A stretch of 64,000 bases of DNA from Polyangium mundeleinium (GTDB lineage Bacteria > Myxococcota_A > Polyangia > Polyangiales > Polyangiaceae): the NCBI RefSeq assembly GCF_028369105.1, contig NZ_JAQNDO010000001.1, positions 12,432,501-12,496,500 on the forward strand. Direction: 5' to 3'. Both the position numbers and the translations under genes were made by a program. This document shows, in pieces, positions 56,992 through 64,000 of this stretch. How positions within the stretch are numbered: the stretch's first letter is position 1; each line of letters opens with the position of its first letter. Below the pieces are notes generated by a model, which searched no databases, had not been told where the DNA came from, and saw only the letters and a list, made by a program, of their open reading frames with translations.

Positions 56992-58053
56992 GTGAACGAT
57001 CGATCCGTGCAGACGACCCGCGCCGCGCTCGAAGACCTCAAGACGCGACACATCGCCTTCCTGAAAGCGCGTCTCACCTCGCCCTCCGCGCGCGCCGAGT
57101 GGCAAAAGACCGTGGCCAACGTGCTCGACGAGCTTCGCTTCGCGCCGCTCGGTCAGCTCGTCGAGCCGGGCTCGCTTGCCTCGGCGCTCGATGCGGCGAT
57201 CACGAAGCAGACCGTGGACGGCTCGTTGCGCCCCGCGATCGAGCGGCTCGCGCGCGAGGTGCACGGGCTGCTCCTGAAGGAGCGCGCGACGATCGGATCG
57301 TTCGTGCCGGAGCACGCGCAAAAAGGCCTCGCCGAGCTCGTCGCGCGGCCCGACGTGCTGCCGCCGAAGCTCGTGCGCGAGATCGCCGAGAGCGAGGCCG
57401 CGCGCGAGGTGATGCGCGAGGTGATGCACGACGGGCTGAAGCAGTTCTCGGAGCGCGTGAACCCCTTCGTCGCGGAGTGGGGTTTGCCCTCGCTGATGAA
57501 GAAGCTCGGGCCGTTCGGCCTCGGCGGCGTGGGCAAATCGATCGACGGGCTGCGCGTGGACTTCGAGAAGCGGCTCGATCCGGAGATCCGGAAGTTCTTG
57601 CTCGGCTTCTCGCAAAAGGCCGTGAAGAACGCCGCGGAGTCGATCCTCGCGCGCGGCAGCGAGCCGCCGTTCGTCGCGCTGCGGCAGAGGCTCGCCAGGT
57701 TTCTCCTGGAGCAACGGTTCGCCGAGGTGCTGCTCGATGTCGACGCGGCGAAGCAAGGCGCGCGCATCGGCGTCGACGTGGCGGCGCACCTCGCGGCGAA
57801 CGAAGAGCTCGCGGCGCGGCGACGCGCGTTCGTGATGGCGTGGGTGAAGGAGAACGAGGCGAAGCCCGTGTCCGAGGTGTTCGCGTCGCTCGGGCTGCCG
57901 GACAGACCTCCGCGCGAGCTCGTCCTCGCCCTCGCGGACGCGACGTTCCCCGCGCTCACGGCGACGATCGCGACGCCGGCCGCGCAAGCGTGGCTCGCGT
58001 CGATCGTGACCGAGTTCTACGACGGGCTCGTGGCTTCGGATGAGGTGGGATGA
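56992..58053 (+). CDS. Hypothetical helical protein
   Basis: A 353-residue protein with a GTG start at 56992. I recognise no family motif. It is predominantly helical and charged (ALEDLKTRHIAFLKARLTSP, EVMREVMHDGLKQFSERVNP, AVKNAAESILARGSEPPFVA), without signal peptide, membrane helices or Cys residues, so it is probably a soluble cytoplasmic protein. Normal codon bias and length support it as real. It is divergent from the glycosyltransferase (246-bp gap) and ends just before a 30-bp palindrome. Confidence 0.72.
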   Translation: MNDRSVQTTRAALEDLKTRHIAFLKARLTSPSARAEWQKTVANVLDELRFAPLGQLVEPGSLASALDAAITKQTVDGSLRPAIERLAREVHGLLLKERATIGSFVPEHAQKGLAELVARPDVLPPKLVREIAESEAAREVMREVMHDGLKQFSERVNPFVAEWGLPSLMKKLGPFGLGGVGKSIDGLRVDFEKRLDPEIRKFLLGFSQKAVKNAAESILARGSEPPFVALRQRLARFLLEQRFAEVLLDVDAAKQGARIGVDVAAHLAANEELAARRRAFVMAWVKENEAKPVSEVFASLGLPDRPPRELVLALADATFPALTATIATPAAQAWLASIVTEFYDGLVASDEVG

Positions 58054-58083
58054 ACCCCTCTCCCGCGGCCGCGGGAGAGGGGT
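58054..58083. terminator. 30-bp perfect palindrome between convergent genes
   Basis: ACCCCTCTCCCGCGG and its exact complement, with no unpaired loop bases, begin one base after the stop of the hypothetical gene and end 15 bp before the stop of the convergent MYXO-CTERM gene. Both strands can form the hairpin, so it probably limits read-through in both directions. No T runs follow, so termination would need Rho or act as an mRNA stabiliser. Confidence 0.6.
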
Positions 58084-58097
58084 GACGGGGCGGGTGT

Positions 58098-61000
58098 TCA
58101 GGCCGCGCGGCGGCGGCGCGTCGCGAAGAGGAGACCCGCGACGAGGGTGAGCGTGATGGGCAGCGCGCCGCCTTGCGCAGGCGCGGTGCGGCAGCCGCAA
58201 CCCTCGGTGGGCTCCGGCGTCTCCGGGGTGGTGTCCGGCGGCGGCTCGGCCTTGCACAGGCCGGCCGCGCCCGACGTCGACGTGCACACCTGACCTTCGG
58301 GGCAGCCGTTGCCGCCGTCGCCGCGGCAGCCGGGAACGCAGCGCTGATCCTCGCAGATCGTGCCGCTCGACGCGCCGCCGCAGTCCGCGTCCGTCGTGCA
58401 CTCGGGCTGCGTGACATCGTCGCCCGGGAAGAGCGGGTTCGTCTCGCCTGCGTCGACCATGCCGTTCAGGTTCGCGTCCTCGGCGCCGTCGCTCTTCGAG
58501 CCGCCGTCCGTGTCCGCGACGAGCACGAGCGTCTTCGTCGCGCCGTTGTCCGCGTCCGCGGTGCACTTCTGCGCGGCCGGGTCCGTCCCCTCGCCGTCGC
58601 ACGGGCGGCCCGCCTCCGTGCCGTCGGCGAGACCGTCGTTGTCCGAGTCCGCGTCCTTCACGTTGCGCCCGCCGTCGCCGTCGGTGTCGTCGCTCGGGTT
58701 CGGCTCGTCGCCGTCGGCGAGGCCGTCGTCGTCCGTGTCCGCGTCGTTCGCGCCCGTGCCGAGCGCCTTCTCGAGCGCGTCGCTCAGGCCGTCGCCGTCG
58801 GTGTCGACGACATTCGCATCATCGGACTCGTTGTTTGGATTGCCCTCGCCCGAGTCGACCACGCCGTTGAGGTTGCCGTCCTCGGAGCCGTCGCTCTTCT
58901 TGCCGCCGTCGGTGTCGCGCAAGACGGGCGAGGTCTTCGTGCCGCCGAGATCGCCGTCGGCGCGGCAATGACCGGCCGAGGCGTTCGTCGCCGGGTGCTG
59001 GCAGCCCTTGCCCGCCTCGGTGCCGTCGAAGAGCGCGTCGTTGTCGCTGTCGACGTCACGCACGTTGATGAGCCCGTCGCCGTCCGTGTCGTCGCTCGGG
59101 TTCCGCTCCTCGCCGTCGAGCAGGCCGTCGTCGTCCGAGTCCGCGTCCTTCTCGTCCGTGCCGAGCGTCTTCTCCAGCGCGTCGCCGAGGCCGTCGCCGT
59201 CGAAGTCCTTCGTCGTGTTCGCGTCGCCGGGGTTCTCGGGGTTGCCCTCGCCCGGGTCGACGGTGCCGTTCAGGTTCGCGTCCTCCGAGCCGTCGCTCTT
59301 GCCGTCGTCGTCGCTGTCGGGGTTCAGCGGATCGGTCCCCGTCTGGCCGGAGTCGGCGTCGGGCCGGCAGTGGCCGAACTGCGCGGCCGTGTCGGGATCG
59401 TTGCAGGACTTGCCGAGCTCGGTGCCGTCGAACAGGCCGTCGTCATCGCTGTCGGGGTCGAGCGCGTTGATGAGCCCGTCGCCGTCGGAGTCCTCGTCCC
59501 ATTGGGGCTCCTCGCCGTCGAGCACGCCGTCGTCGTCGCTGTCGGCGTCGTTCGGGTTCGTGCCGGTCTGCTCTTCGAGGGCGTCGTACAGGCCGTCGCC
59601 GTCCGCGTCGCCGCAGCCGTTTTCGTTGTTGCCGTCGCAGTCGGTGTCCTTGTCGTCGCCGCAGATCTCGATGCTCGGCGTGCCGGGCACCGCGTTGCAG
59701 ACCACGCCGTCGCCCATGGCGTTGCAGACCTTCACGCCGCTCGTGATGCACTCGCCGAGGCCTTCCATGCAGGGCTCGCCGACAGCGAAGCCGTCGTCGG
59801 GCACGCCGTTGCAGTCGTTGTCCGCGCCGTCGCACTTCTCCGGCTGGGGAGTGCTGGGGACGGCGTCGCACGTCGTGGCCTCCGGCCCGTCGCAGACGAT
59901 CTTGCCGACCGCCTCGCACACGCCGTCGCCCACGATGCAGGCCACGCCGAGGCCGTAGCCCTCGTCGGTCGTGCCGTCGCAATCGTCGTCGACCCCGTTG
60001 CAGGTCTCGGTGATGCTGCCGGGCGCGACGTCGGGCACGCACTCGAGCACGCCTGCGTTGCAGTTGTTCAAACCCGTGCCGCAGACCTCGGGCAGGCCCG
60101 TCGGGCAGACCGTGCCGGACTCGGGGTTGTTGTCGTCGATCGTGTCGTTGCAGTCGTCATCGATGCCGTTGCAGACCTCGGGCATCGGCTCCTTCGCAAC
60201 GGCGGTGCAAATGATGTCGGGTCCGAGGCACTGCTGGATGCCCGTACCCAGGCAGGCGCCGATGCCGATCGAGCAGGGTGTGCCGTACGCGGCGCACTCC
60301 GGCACCGTCACCGTGAGCGTGCAGTAGCCGCTGACGTTGAGCTGGTTCGTGTAAACGATCGCGAGGACCTGTGTCCCCTCCTCACCGGGGCCGGGCGTCC
60401 AGGTGAGGTTCGTCGTGAAGGGGCTCGGCTTCGTCGTGCCGGGGATGGGGTTCAGCACGCCGACCGAGCCGATCGACGTCATCTTGAGGAACGAGTTCGA
60501 CGTCCCCGTGAAGCTCGTGTTCAGCGTCTGGCCCATGTCGACGACGAAGCTGTCGCTGCCCGTGCACGTCGGCACGGGCGACTGGACCATCTCGATCATG
60601 AAGTCGACCACGGCGCTGCTCTTGGCCGTCGGGTCGTTCTCGTTCGGCGACTCGAGCACCACCTGAACCGCATACGATTGGCCCGCGACGGCGCCGTTCG
60701 TGTTCCACGTGAGCGTGCAGCCCGGCGGGGTCGTGCTCGTGGTGAGCGTCGGGGCGTTGCTGTTGGCCGGAATCTGCGGGGGATTGACCGTGGCCGCGGA
60801 GCCGATCTCCGCGGCGTTGGAGAAGCGACAGGTGACTGGCGCTCCATCGGGATCGGTCGCGGGGATCTGGATCGTGCGGATCCCGTTGATCTGCATCTGG
60901 ATGATCGCGGGCACCACCGAGACGGCGTTGCCCGTGTTGCCCGGCAACAAGTCGACCTTCGCCTCGACGCGGAAGTCATCGTCGGCGCCGTTCACGAGCT

Positions 61001-61361
61001 CCGAGATGCGGCAGCACGAGTCGAAATACGCGGTGAACGGGCCGGCCGACGCGTAGGTGTGCGTCGCGGCGTACCGGGTGACCTTGTACTCGAGGCCCGC
61101 GGCATCGACCCCGCTACCGATGATCGCGCCCGTCGTCGTGGCGTGATAGCTGCCGTCGCCGAAATTGAGCGTGGTGGAATCGACGAACGTGCTGCGCCAG
61201 GCTGTCGTAACCTCGAAGCGCACGGTGCGTGGAGCCGACACCGGGTCGGGGATGCTCCAGGTGATGTTGCCGTAGCGGAAATGCGTCGCCTCGGCGCGCC
61301 CTGCGAACACGAAGACGCAAAGCGCCGCAAGGACGGCGAGGAAGCCCTTGAATATTGACAT
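58098..61361 (-). CDS. MopE/thrombospondin-3-repeat surface protein with MYXO-CTERM tail
   Basis: A 1087-residue secreted protein; the ATG at 61361 follows GGAGG. Signal peptide (MSIFKGFLAVLAALCVFVFA), then a beta-rich region of about 380 residues starting THFRYGNITWSIPDP. Next come repeated MopE-type motifs (CNGIDDDCNDTIDDN, CNGVDDDCDGTTDEG, CDGADNDCNGVPDDG) that resemble copper/calcium-binding repeats, and then a long array of Asp-rich thrombospondin type 3 repeats (DTDGDGLSDALE-like, DADSDNDGLADG) expected to bind many Ca2+ ions. The C-terminus has a Cys-rich block and a MYXO-CTERM tail: GCGCRTAP, a hydrophobic helix (LPITLTLVAGLLFA) and RRRRAA. That tail is normally processed by a rhombosortase/myxosortase-type system and sends proteins to the surface. 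Confidence 0.93.
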   Translation of the reverse strand: MSIFKGFLAVLAALCVFVFAGRAEATHFRYGNITWSIPDPVSAPRTVRFEVTTAWRSTFVDSTTLNFGDGSYHATTTGAIIGSGVDAAGLEYKVTRYAATHTYASAGPFTAYFDSCCRISELVNGADDDFRVEAKVDLLPGNTGNAVSVVPAIIQMQINGIRTIQIPATDPDGAPVTCRFSNAAEIGSAATVNPPQIPANSNAPTLTTSTTPPGCTLTWNTNGAVAGQSYAVQVVLESPNENDPTAKSSAVVDFMIEMVQSPVPTCTGSDSFVVDMGQTLNTSFTGTSNSFLKMTSIGSVGVLNPIPGTTKPSPFTTNLTWTPGPGEEGTQVLAIVYTNQLNVSGYCTLTVTVPECAAYGTPCSIGIGACLGTGIQQCLGPDIICTAVAKEPMPEVCNGIDDDCNDTIDDNNPESGTVCPTGLPEVCGTGLNNCNAGVLECVPDVAPGSITETCNGVDDDCDGTTDEGYGLGVACIVGDGVCEAVGKIVCDGPEATTCDAVPSTPQPEKCDGADNDCNGVPDDGFAVGEPCMEGLGECITSGVKVCNAMGDGVVCNAVPGTPSIEICGDDKDTDCDGNNENGCGDADGDGLYDALEEQTGTNPNDADSDDDGVLDGEEPQWDEDSDGDGLINALDPDSDDDGLFDGTELGKSCNDPDTAAQFGHCRPDADSGQTGTDPLNPDSDDDGKSDGSEDANLNGTVDPGEGNPENPGDANTTKDFDGDGLGDALEKTLGTDEKDADSDDDGLLDGEERNPSDDTDGDGLINVRDVDSDNDALFDGTEAGKGCQHPATNASAGHCRADGDLGGTKTSPVLRDTDGGKKSDGSEDGNLNGVVDSGEGNPNNESDDANVVDTDGDGLSDALEKALGTGANDADTDDDGLADGDEPNPSDDTDGDGGRNVKDADSDNDGLADGTEAGRPCDGEGTDPAAQKCTADADNGATKTLVLVADTDGGSKSDGAEDANLNGMVDAGETNPLFPGDDVTQPECTTDADCGGASSGTICEDQRCVPGCRGDGGNGCPEGQVCTSTSGAAGLCKAEPPPDTTPETPEPTEGCGCRTAPAQGGALPITLTLVAGLLFATRRRRAA

Positions 61362-61365
61362 CGGT

Positions 61366-61370
61366 CCTCC
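61366..61370 (-). promoter_or_regulatory. Ribosome-binding site GGAGG of the MYXO-CTERM gene
   Basis: GGAGG on the minus strand, 4 bases before the ATG at 61361. It rules out the longer frame starting at 61514, whose extra residues do not form a signal peptide. Confidence 0.8.
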
Positions 61371-61431
61371 GGGAAGGGCGCGAACGAGGCGGGAGCCTCG
61401 GCGAAGGCGCGCCGGGGGAAGGCGGGCGCAC

Positions 61432-61457
61432 CTCGACCCTTGGTCGAGCCTTCGACC
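61432..61457. promoter_or_regulatory. Overlapping alternative hairpins upstream of the MYXO-CTERM gene
   Basis: Three related elements follow each other: CTCGACC (61432-61438), GGTCGAG (61442-61448) and TCGACC (61452-61457). The central element can pair perfectly with the first (3-nt loop) or with the third, so the two stems exclude each other. The site lies about 70-95 bp before the start codon, in the leader or just upstream of it, and also downstream of the co-oriented pseudo-receiver gene. Confidence 0.45.
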
Positions 61458-61577
61458 AGGGGGCCGAATGGTCGCCTTTCCCGCCGCGCTGCGCAAGCAC
61501 GGCGCTACGGACACGCACCTGTGTCCGTCGAGCCACGACGAACGCGGCGCCCCTCGCGGGGATCGATGTGCAGGACG

Positions 61578-61946
61578 TCAGGAAAAGTGCGCTGCAGCTT
61601 CGACGGCCGACTCGATGTGGCCAAAGCCGCGCGCAGGGCAAGCCGGGACCGCGGGGGCGAACGCCTCGACGTCGAGCAGGAGCTCCTGCCCCGCCTCCTC
61701 CGTCAGGAGCACGAGCGGCAGCCGAGGATACACCTTACGCACCTCCTCGACCTCGGCGTGCGGATGGTCCTTCGTCGCGAGCACGAGCACGTGCGGCCTG
61801 CGCGACGAGACCGCGCTCCGGGCCCCGTCCAGGGCAGAGCAGGTCGACACATCGTAATGATGCGCGGAGAGGAACGAGGCGAGATCACCGGCGTTCGTAA
61901 GGTTCTCGTCGATGACCAGGACGCGTATCGGAGCAACAGGATCCAT
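61578..61946 (-). CDS. Stand-alone degenerate receiver (pseudo-receiver) protein
   Basis: A 122-residue single-domain protein with CheY-like layout: IRVLVIDENLTNAGDLASFL, HVLVLATKDHPHAEVEEV, LPLVLLTEEAGQ and AVPACPARGFGHIESAV. The phospho-acceptor Asp expected at the end of strand 3 (normally LxLLDxxMP) reads LVLATKDHP, and the conserved Lys of the KPF motif is replaced (CPARG). Only one of the N-terminal acidic pair remains (IDEN). Phosphorylation in the normal way is therefore unlikely. It may act as a constitutive protein-protein interaction module. It lies 216 bp upstream of, and co-oriented with, the MYXO-CTERM gene. Confidence 0.72.
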   Translation of the reverse strand: MDPVAPIRVLVIDENLTNAGDLASFLSAHHYDVSTCSALDGARSAVSSRRPHVLVLATKDHPHAEVEEVRKVYPRLPLVLLTEEAGQELLLDVEAFAPAVPACPARGFGHIESAVEAAAHFS

Positions 61947-62110
61947 GATGGTTCGCCCTTAGCAAAAGACGCGCCCGTGGGCCCAAGAACCGGCGAACGC
62001 GCAGAGTGCGGGTTCGGCGCGGCTACGCAGGCGGCGCTGCGCGATCGGTGCGATCACGTTTGCACACCACGTGCCGCGTCATTTCGCAGTACGAGCGAGA
62101 TCGGGGAGCG

Positions 62111-62869
62111 CTAGCCGCCGAGGTACGCCGCGCGGACTTCTTCATTCGCCGCGAGCGCCTTCGAATCGCCGGTCATCGCGATCTCGCCGGTACGGAGCAC
62201 ATACGCCCGCATGCTGTATTTCAGCGCCAGGCGCGTGTTCTGCTCGACGAGCAGGATGGTCGTCCCGGCCTGCGCGACCCGGGCGATCGCCTCGAAGATG
62301 TCCGCGACGAGACGCGGCGCGATGCCGAGCGAGGGCTCGTCGAGCAGGAGCATGGAAGGCCTGGCCATCAGCGCGCGCCCAATCGCGAGCATCTGCTGCT
62401 CACCCCCCGAGAGCGTGCCGCCCTCCTGCTTCATGCGCTCGCCGAGCCGCGGGAAGAGGCGCACCACGTCTTCGAGCGTCTCGTCCATCGTCGCCCGGTT
62501 CTTGTGGTTCCAGGCGCCGATCTCCAGGTTCTCGCGCACCGTGAGGTTCGGGAAGATCGCGCGGCCCTCGGGGACGAGGGAGATGCCGAGGCTCACCATC
62601 TCCTCGGCCGGGACCCCGGCGAGATCCTTGCCGTCGTAGACGACCTTGCCCGCGGCGATCGGCAAGAGCCGCACGATCGTCTTCAGCGTCGTCGTCTTGC
62701 CCGCGCCGTTCGCGCCGATCATCGCGACGATCTCGCCGCGGCGCACCTCCAGGCTCACGCCCTTCAGCGCCTTGATGCCGCCGTACGAGACGGCGAGGTT
62801 CTCCACGACGAGCAGCGGCTTGCCGGCCTCGGCCGTGGGGGCCTTTCGCGTCGGGTGCGCGGTCTTCAC
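62111..62869 (-). CDS. livF: Branched-chain amino acid ABC transporter ATPase LivF
   Basis: A 252-residue ATPase with a GTG start at 62869 that overlaps the livG stop (GTGA). ABC motifs: Walker A GANGAGKTTT, LVPEGRAIFPNLTVRENLEI (the LivF-specific PEGR region), signature LSGGEQQMLAIGRAL, and Walker B MLLLDEPSLGIAP with the switch His/Gln region ILLVEQNTRLAL. LivF pairs with LivG to power uptake of leucine, isoleucine, valine or related amides through LivH/LivM. The long frame upstream of 62869 is a shadow of livG. The C-terminus AAYLGG is typical. Confidence 0.95.
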   Translation of the reverse strand: MKTAHPTRKAPTAEAGKPLLVVENLAVSYGGIKALKGVSLEVRRGEIVAMIGANGAGKTTTLKTIVRLLPIAAGKVVYDGKDLAGVPAEEMVSLGISLVPEGRAIFPNLTVRENLEIGAWNHKNRATMDETLEDVVRLFPRLGERMKQEGGTLSGGEQQMLAIGRALMARPSMLLLDEPSLGIAPRLVADIFEAIARVAQAGTTILLVEQNTRLALKYSMRAYVLRTGEIAMTGDSKALAANEEVRAAYLGG

Positions 62870-63678
62870 GTCGAGGCCTCCTCCTCGGCCGCAGCGGCGA
62901 CCGCGGCCTCGTCCGGCGTCTCTTCGCCGAGGTACGCCGCGAGGACCTTGGGGTCCTTGCGGACCTCCTCGGGCGTGCCGTGGGCGATCGTCTCGCCGTG
63001 GTCGAGCACGTGGATCTCCTCGCACACGCCCATGACCACCTGCATGTTGTGCTCGACGAGGATGACCGTCAGATCGAAGCGGTCGCGCAGCCAACGGATC
63101 TGCTTCTTCAGGCCCTCGGCCTCGCCGTAGTTCATGCCCGCGGCCGGCTCGTCGAGCAGCAGGATCTTCGGCTCGAGCATCATCGCGCGGGCGATCTCCA
63201 GCCGGCGCTGGTTGCCGTAGGAGAGCGAGGTCGAGGTCTCGTCCGCGAGTTTGTCGAGGTCGAAGATCGCGAGCAGCTCGATCGCGCGGCGCTGCATCTC
63301 GGCCTCGTCGCGGAAGAAAGCGGGCGAGCGGAGCAGCGCCGAGAACAGGCCCGAGCGCCTGCGGTTCTCGCAGGCGACGAGCACGTTCTCCAGCACGGTG
63401 AGCTGGCCGAAGAGGCGGATGTTCTGGAAGGTGCGCGCGACGCCGCGGCGCGCGATCTGCGCGGGCTTGAGCAGCGAGAGCTCCTCGCCGGCGAAGCGGA
63501 TCGAGCCCGTATCCGGCTTGTAGACGCCGGTCACGAGGTTGAAGACCGTCGTCTTGCCCGCGCCGTTCGGCCCGATGAGGCCGAAGATCGAGCGCTCGGG
63601 CACCTGGAAGGTCACGCCCCCGACAGCGCGCAGGCCGCCGAAGGTCTTGGTCACGCCCTGAAGATCGAGCGCGCTCAC
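62866..63678 (-). CDS. livG: Branched-chain amino acid ABC transporter ATPase LivG
   Basis: A 270-residue ATPase. Walker A GPNGAGKTTV, the LivG-specific GVARTFQNIRLFGQLTVLEN region, signature LSYGNQRRLEIARAM, Walker B ILLLDEPAAGMN and the His loop VILVEHNMQVVM are all present. The C-terminus ends KVLAAYLGEE followed by an unusual Ala/Glu-rich extension (about 18 residues). It overlaps the livM stop by 4 bp (ATGA) and livF by GTGA, so the three are one transcript. Confidence 0.96.
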   Translation of the reverse strand: MSALDLQGVTKTFGGLRAVGGVTFQVPERSIFGLIGPNGAGKTTVFNLVTGVYKPDTGSIRFAGEELSLLKPAQIARRGVARTFQNIRLFGQLTVLENVLVACENRRRSGLFSALLRSPAFFRDEAEMQRRAIELLAIFDLDKLADETSTSLSYGNQRRLEIARAMMLEPKILLLDEPAAGMNYGEAEGLKKQIRWLRDRFDLTVILVEHNMQVVMGVCEEIHVLDHGETIAHGTPEEVRKDPKVLAAYLGEETPDEAAVAAAAEEEAST

Positions 63679-64000
63679 TTGTCCCCCTTCCCGGTGAGGG
63701 GCCCGGTCTCGCTCTTCGAATCCGCCTCCACCTCGGTGCGCGCAGGCACGGGCTCGGGCGGAGCGTGGCTGACGCGCTGGCGGGGCTTGCGCCGGAAGAG
63801 CTCGCGCTCGCCGAAGATGCCCTCGGGGCGCAGGATCATGAGGCCGATCAGCACGGACGCGTAGATGACCATGCGCAGCGCGTTGAGGTCGAGCGAGGGG
63901 TAGGCCGCCTGGAGCGCCTGCACCGACTCGAAGCGCTGGAGCTGCTCGATCATCTTCACGGTGAACGTGACGAACACGCCGCCCACGATCGCGCCGGACA
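63675..64000 (-). CDS. livM: Branched-chain amino acid ABC permease LivM, C-terminal part (runs off window end)
   Basis: The open frame extends to the edge without a start, leaving about the last 107 residues of a permease. The visible part begins in SGAIVGGVFVTFTVKM, the conserved region after the LivM Gly-rich loop, then LRMVIYASVLIGLMILRPEGIFG, the usual last helix and RPxGI/LFG ending. A hydrophilic tail of about 40 residues (RRKPRQRVSHAPPEPVPART) follows, longer than typical. Inner-membrane location. LivH and the binding protein presumably lie beyond the window. Confidence 0.9.
   Translation of the reverse strand, partial: SGAIVGGVFVTFTVKMIEQLQRFESVQALQAAYPSLDLNALRMVIYASVLIGLMILRPEGIFGERELFRRKPRQRVSHAPPEPVPARTEVEADSKSETGPLTGKGDK

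Noticed and set aside
58173-61358. 1061-codon open frame on the plus strand
   Set aside because: It is antisense to the Asp-rich repeat array. The Val/Ala/Arg-rich repeats simply mirror the GAC/GGC-rich codons.
58098-61361. Repetitive Asp-codon array considered as a CRISPR or satellite array
   Set aside because: The periodicity is that of in-frame protein repeats (DxDxDG type) with variable spacing. There are no constant repeats with unique spacers.

Overview
The window is a very GC-rich bacterial chromosome segment, almost certainly from a myxobacterium (Myxococcota), most likely of the Polyangium/Sorangium group. The main reasons are a MYXO-CTERM sorting tail on a 1087-residue MopE/thrombospondin-repeat surface protein, two giant Ser/Thr kinase-ATPase-TPR proteins, an FHA-GGDEF cyclase, a VWA lipoprotein, many lipoproteins with Cys-rich or Gly/Ser-rich segments, and strong G/C bias at third codon positions. 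The genus is inference. No rRNA, tRNA, insertion sequence, prophage or CRISPR array was recognised. The window looks like ordinary, densely packed chromosome with some unusual biosynthetic operons.

Layout. 1-3.6 kb: an edge-truncated GH63-like glucosidase, a parvulin lipoprotein, a two-copy 49/50-bp tandem repeat, a radical SAM protein overlapping tail-to-tail with a [2Fe-2S] BFD-like protein, and a 44-residue basic protein followed by a convincing intrinsic terminator. 3.7-9.7 kb: a GAF/PEP-utilising-domain protein that has lost its phosphohistidine, a class III aminotransferase-LuxE-LuxC operon, and an FHA-GGDEF diguanylate cyclase. 10-14.3 kb: a heme operon (hemE-hemG plus a class II amidotransferase) and an EI24/CysZ-like membrane protein. 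14.4-23.5 kb: mixed genes (metallophosphoesterase, clan-A glycoside hydrolase lipoprotein, TIGR02757 protein, a truncated 3-hydroxyacyl-CoA dehydrogenase, nucleotidyltransferase, type II thioesterase), then an outer-membrane/YtkA-like lipoprotein pair divergent from a RegB/RegA-like redox two-component system.

23.6-33.6 kb: two paralogous 1303- and 1313-residue kinase-ATPase-TPR proteins on either side of an EamA transporter, and a twin-arginine membrane protein. 33.6-40.8 kb: the most distinctive locus, seven genes whose junctions all overlap by 4-14 bp. It encodes a ketosynthase fused to a second ketosynthase-like domain without the Cys, an acyl carrier protein, a GcvT-like folate protein, a ketoreductase, an acyltransferase, a dehydratase with an insertion, and a beta-propeller lipoprotein. 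Together they form a self-contained chain-elongation module with no enoyl reductase and no FabH, so an unsaturated (polyene-like) acyl product is a reasonable prediction.

40.9-64 kb: leuS; LpoB-like and COG3014-like lipoproteins; methyltransferase and HEAT-repeat proteins; a degenerate M23 protein; an OmpR-type regulator; a VWA lipoprotein with a clear terminator; mgtE; ssb with a Gly-rich linker; ihfA-merR; a family 2 glycosyltransferase; a hypothetical protein; the MYXO-CTERM protein; a pseudo-receiver; and the livM-livG-livF branched-chain amino acid ABC genes, running off the right edge.
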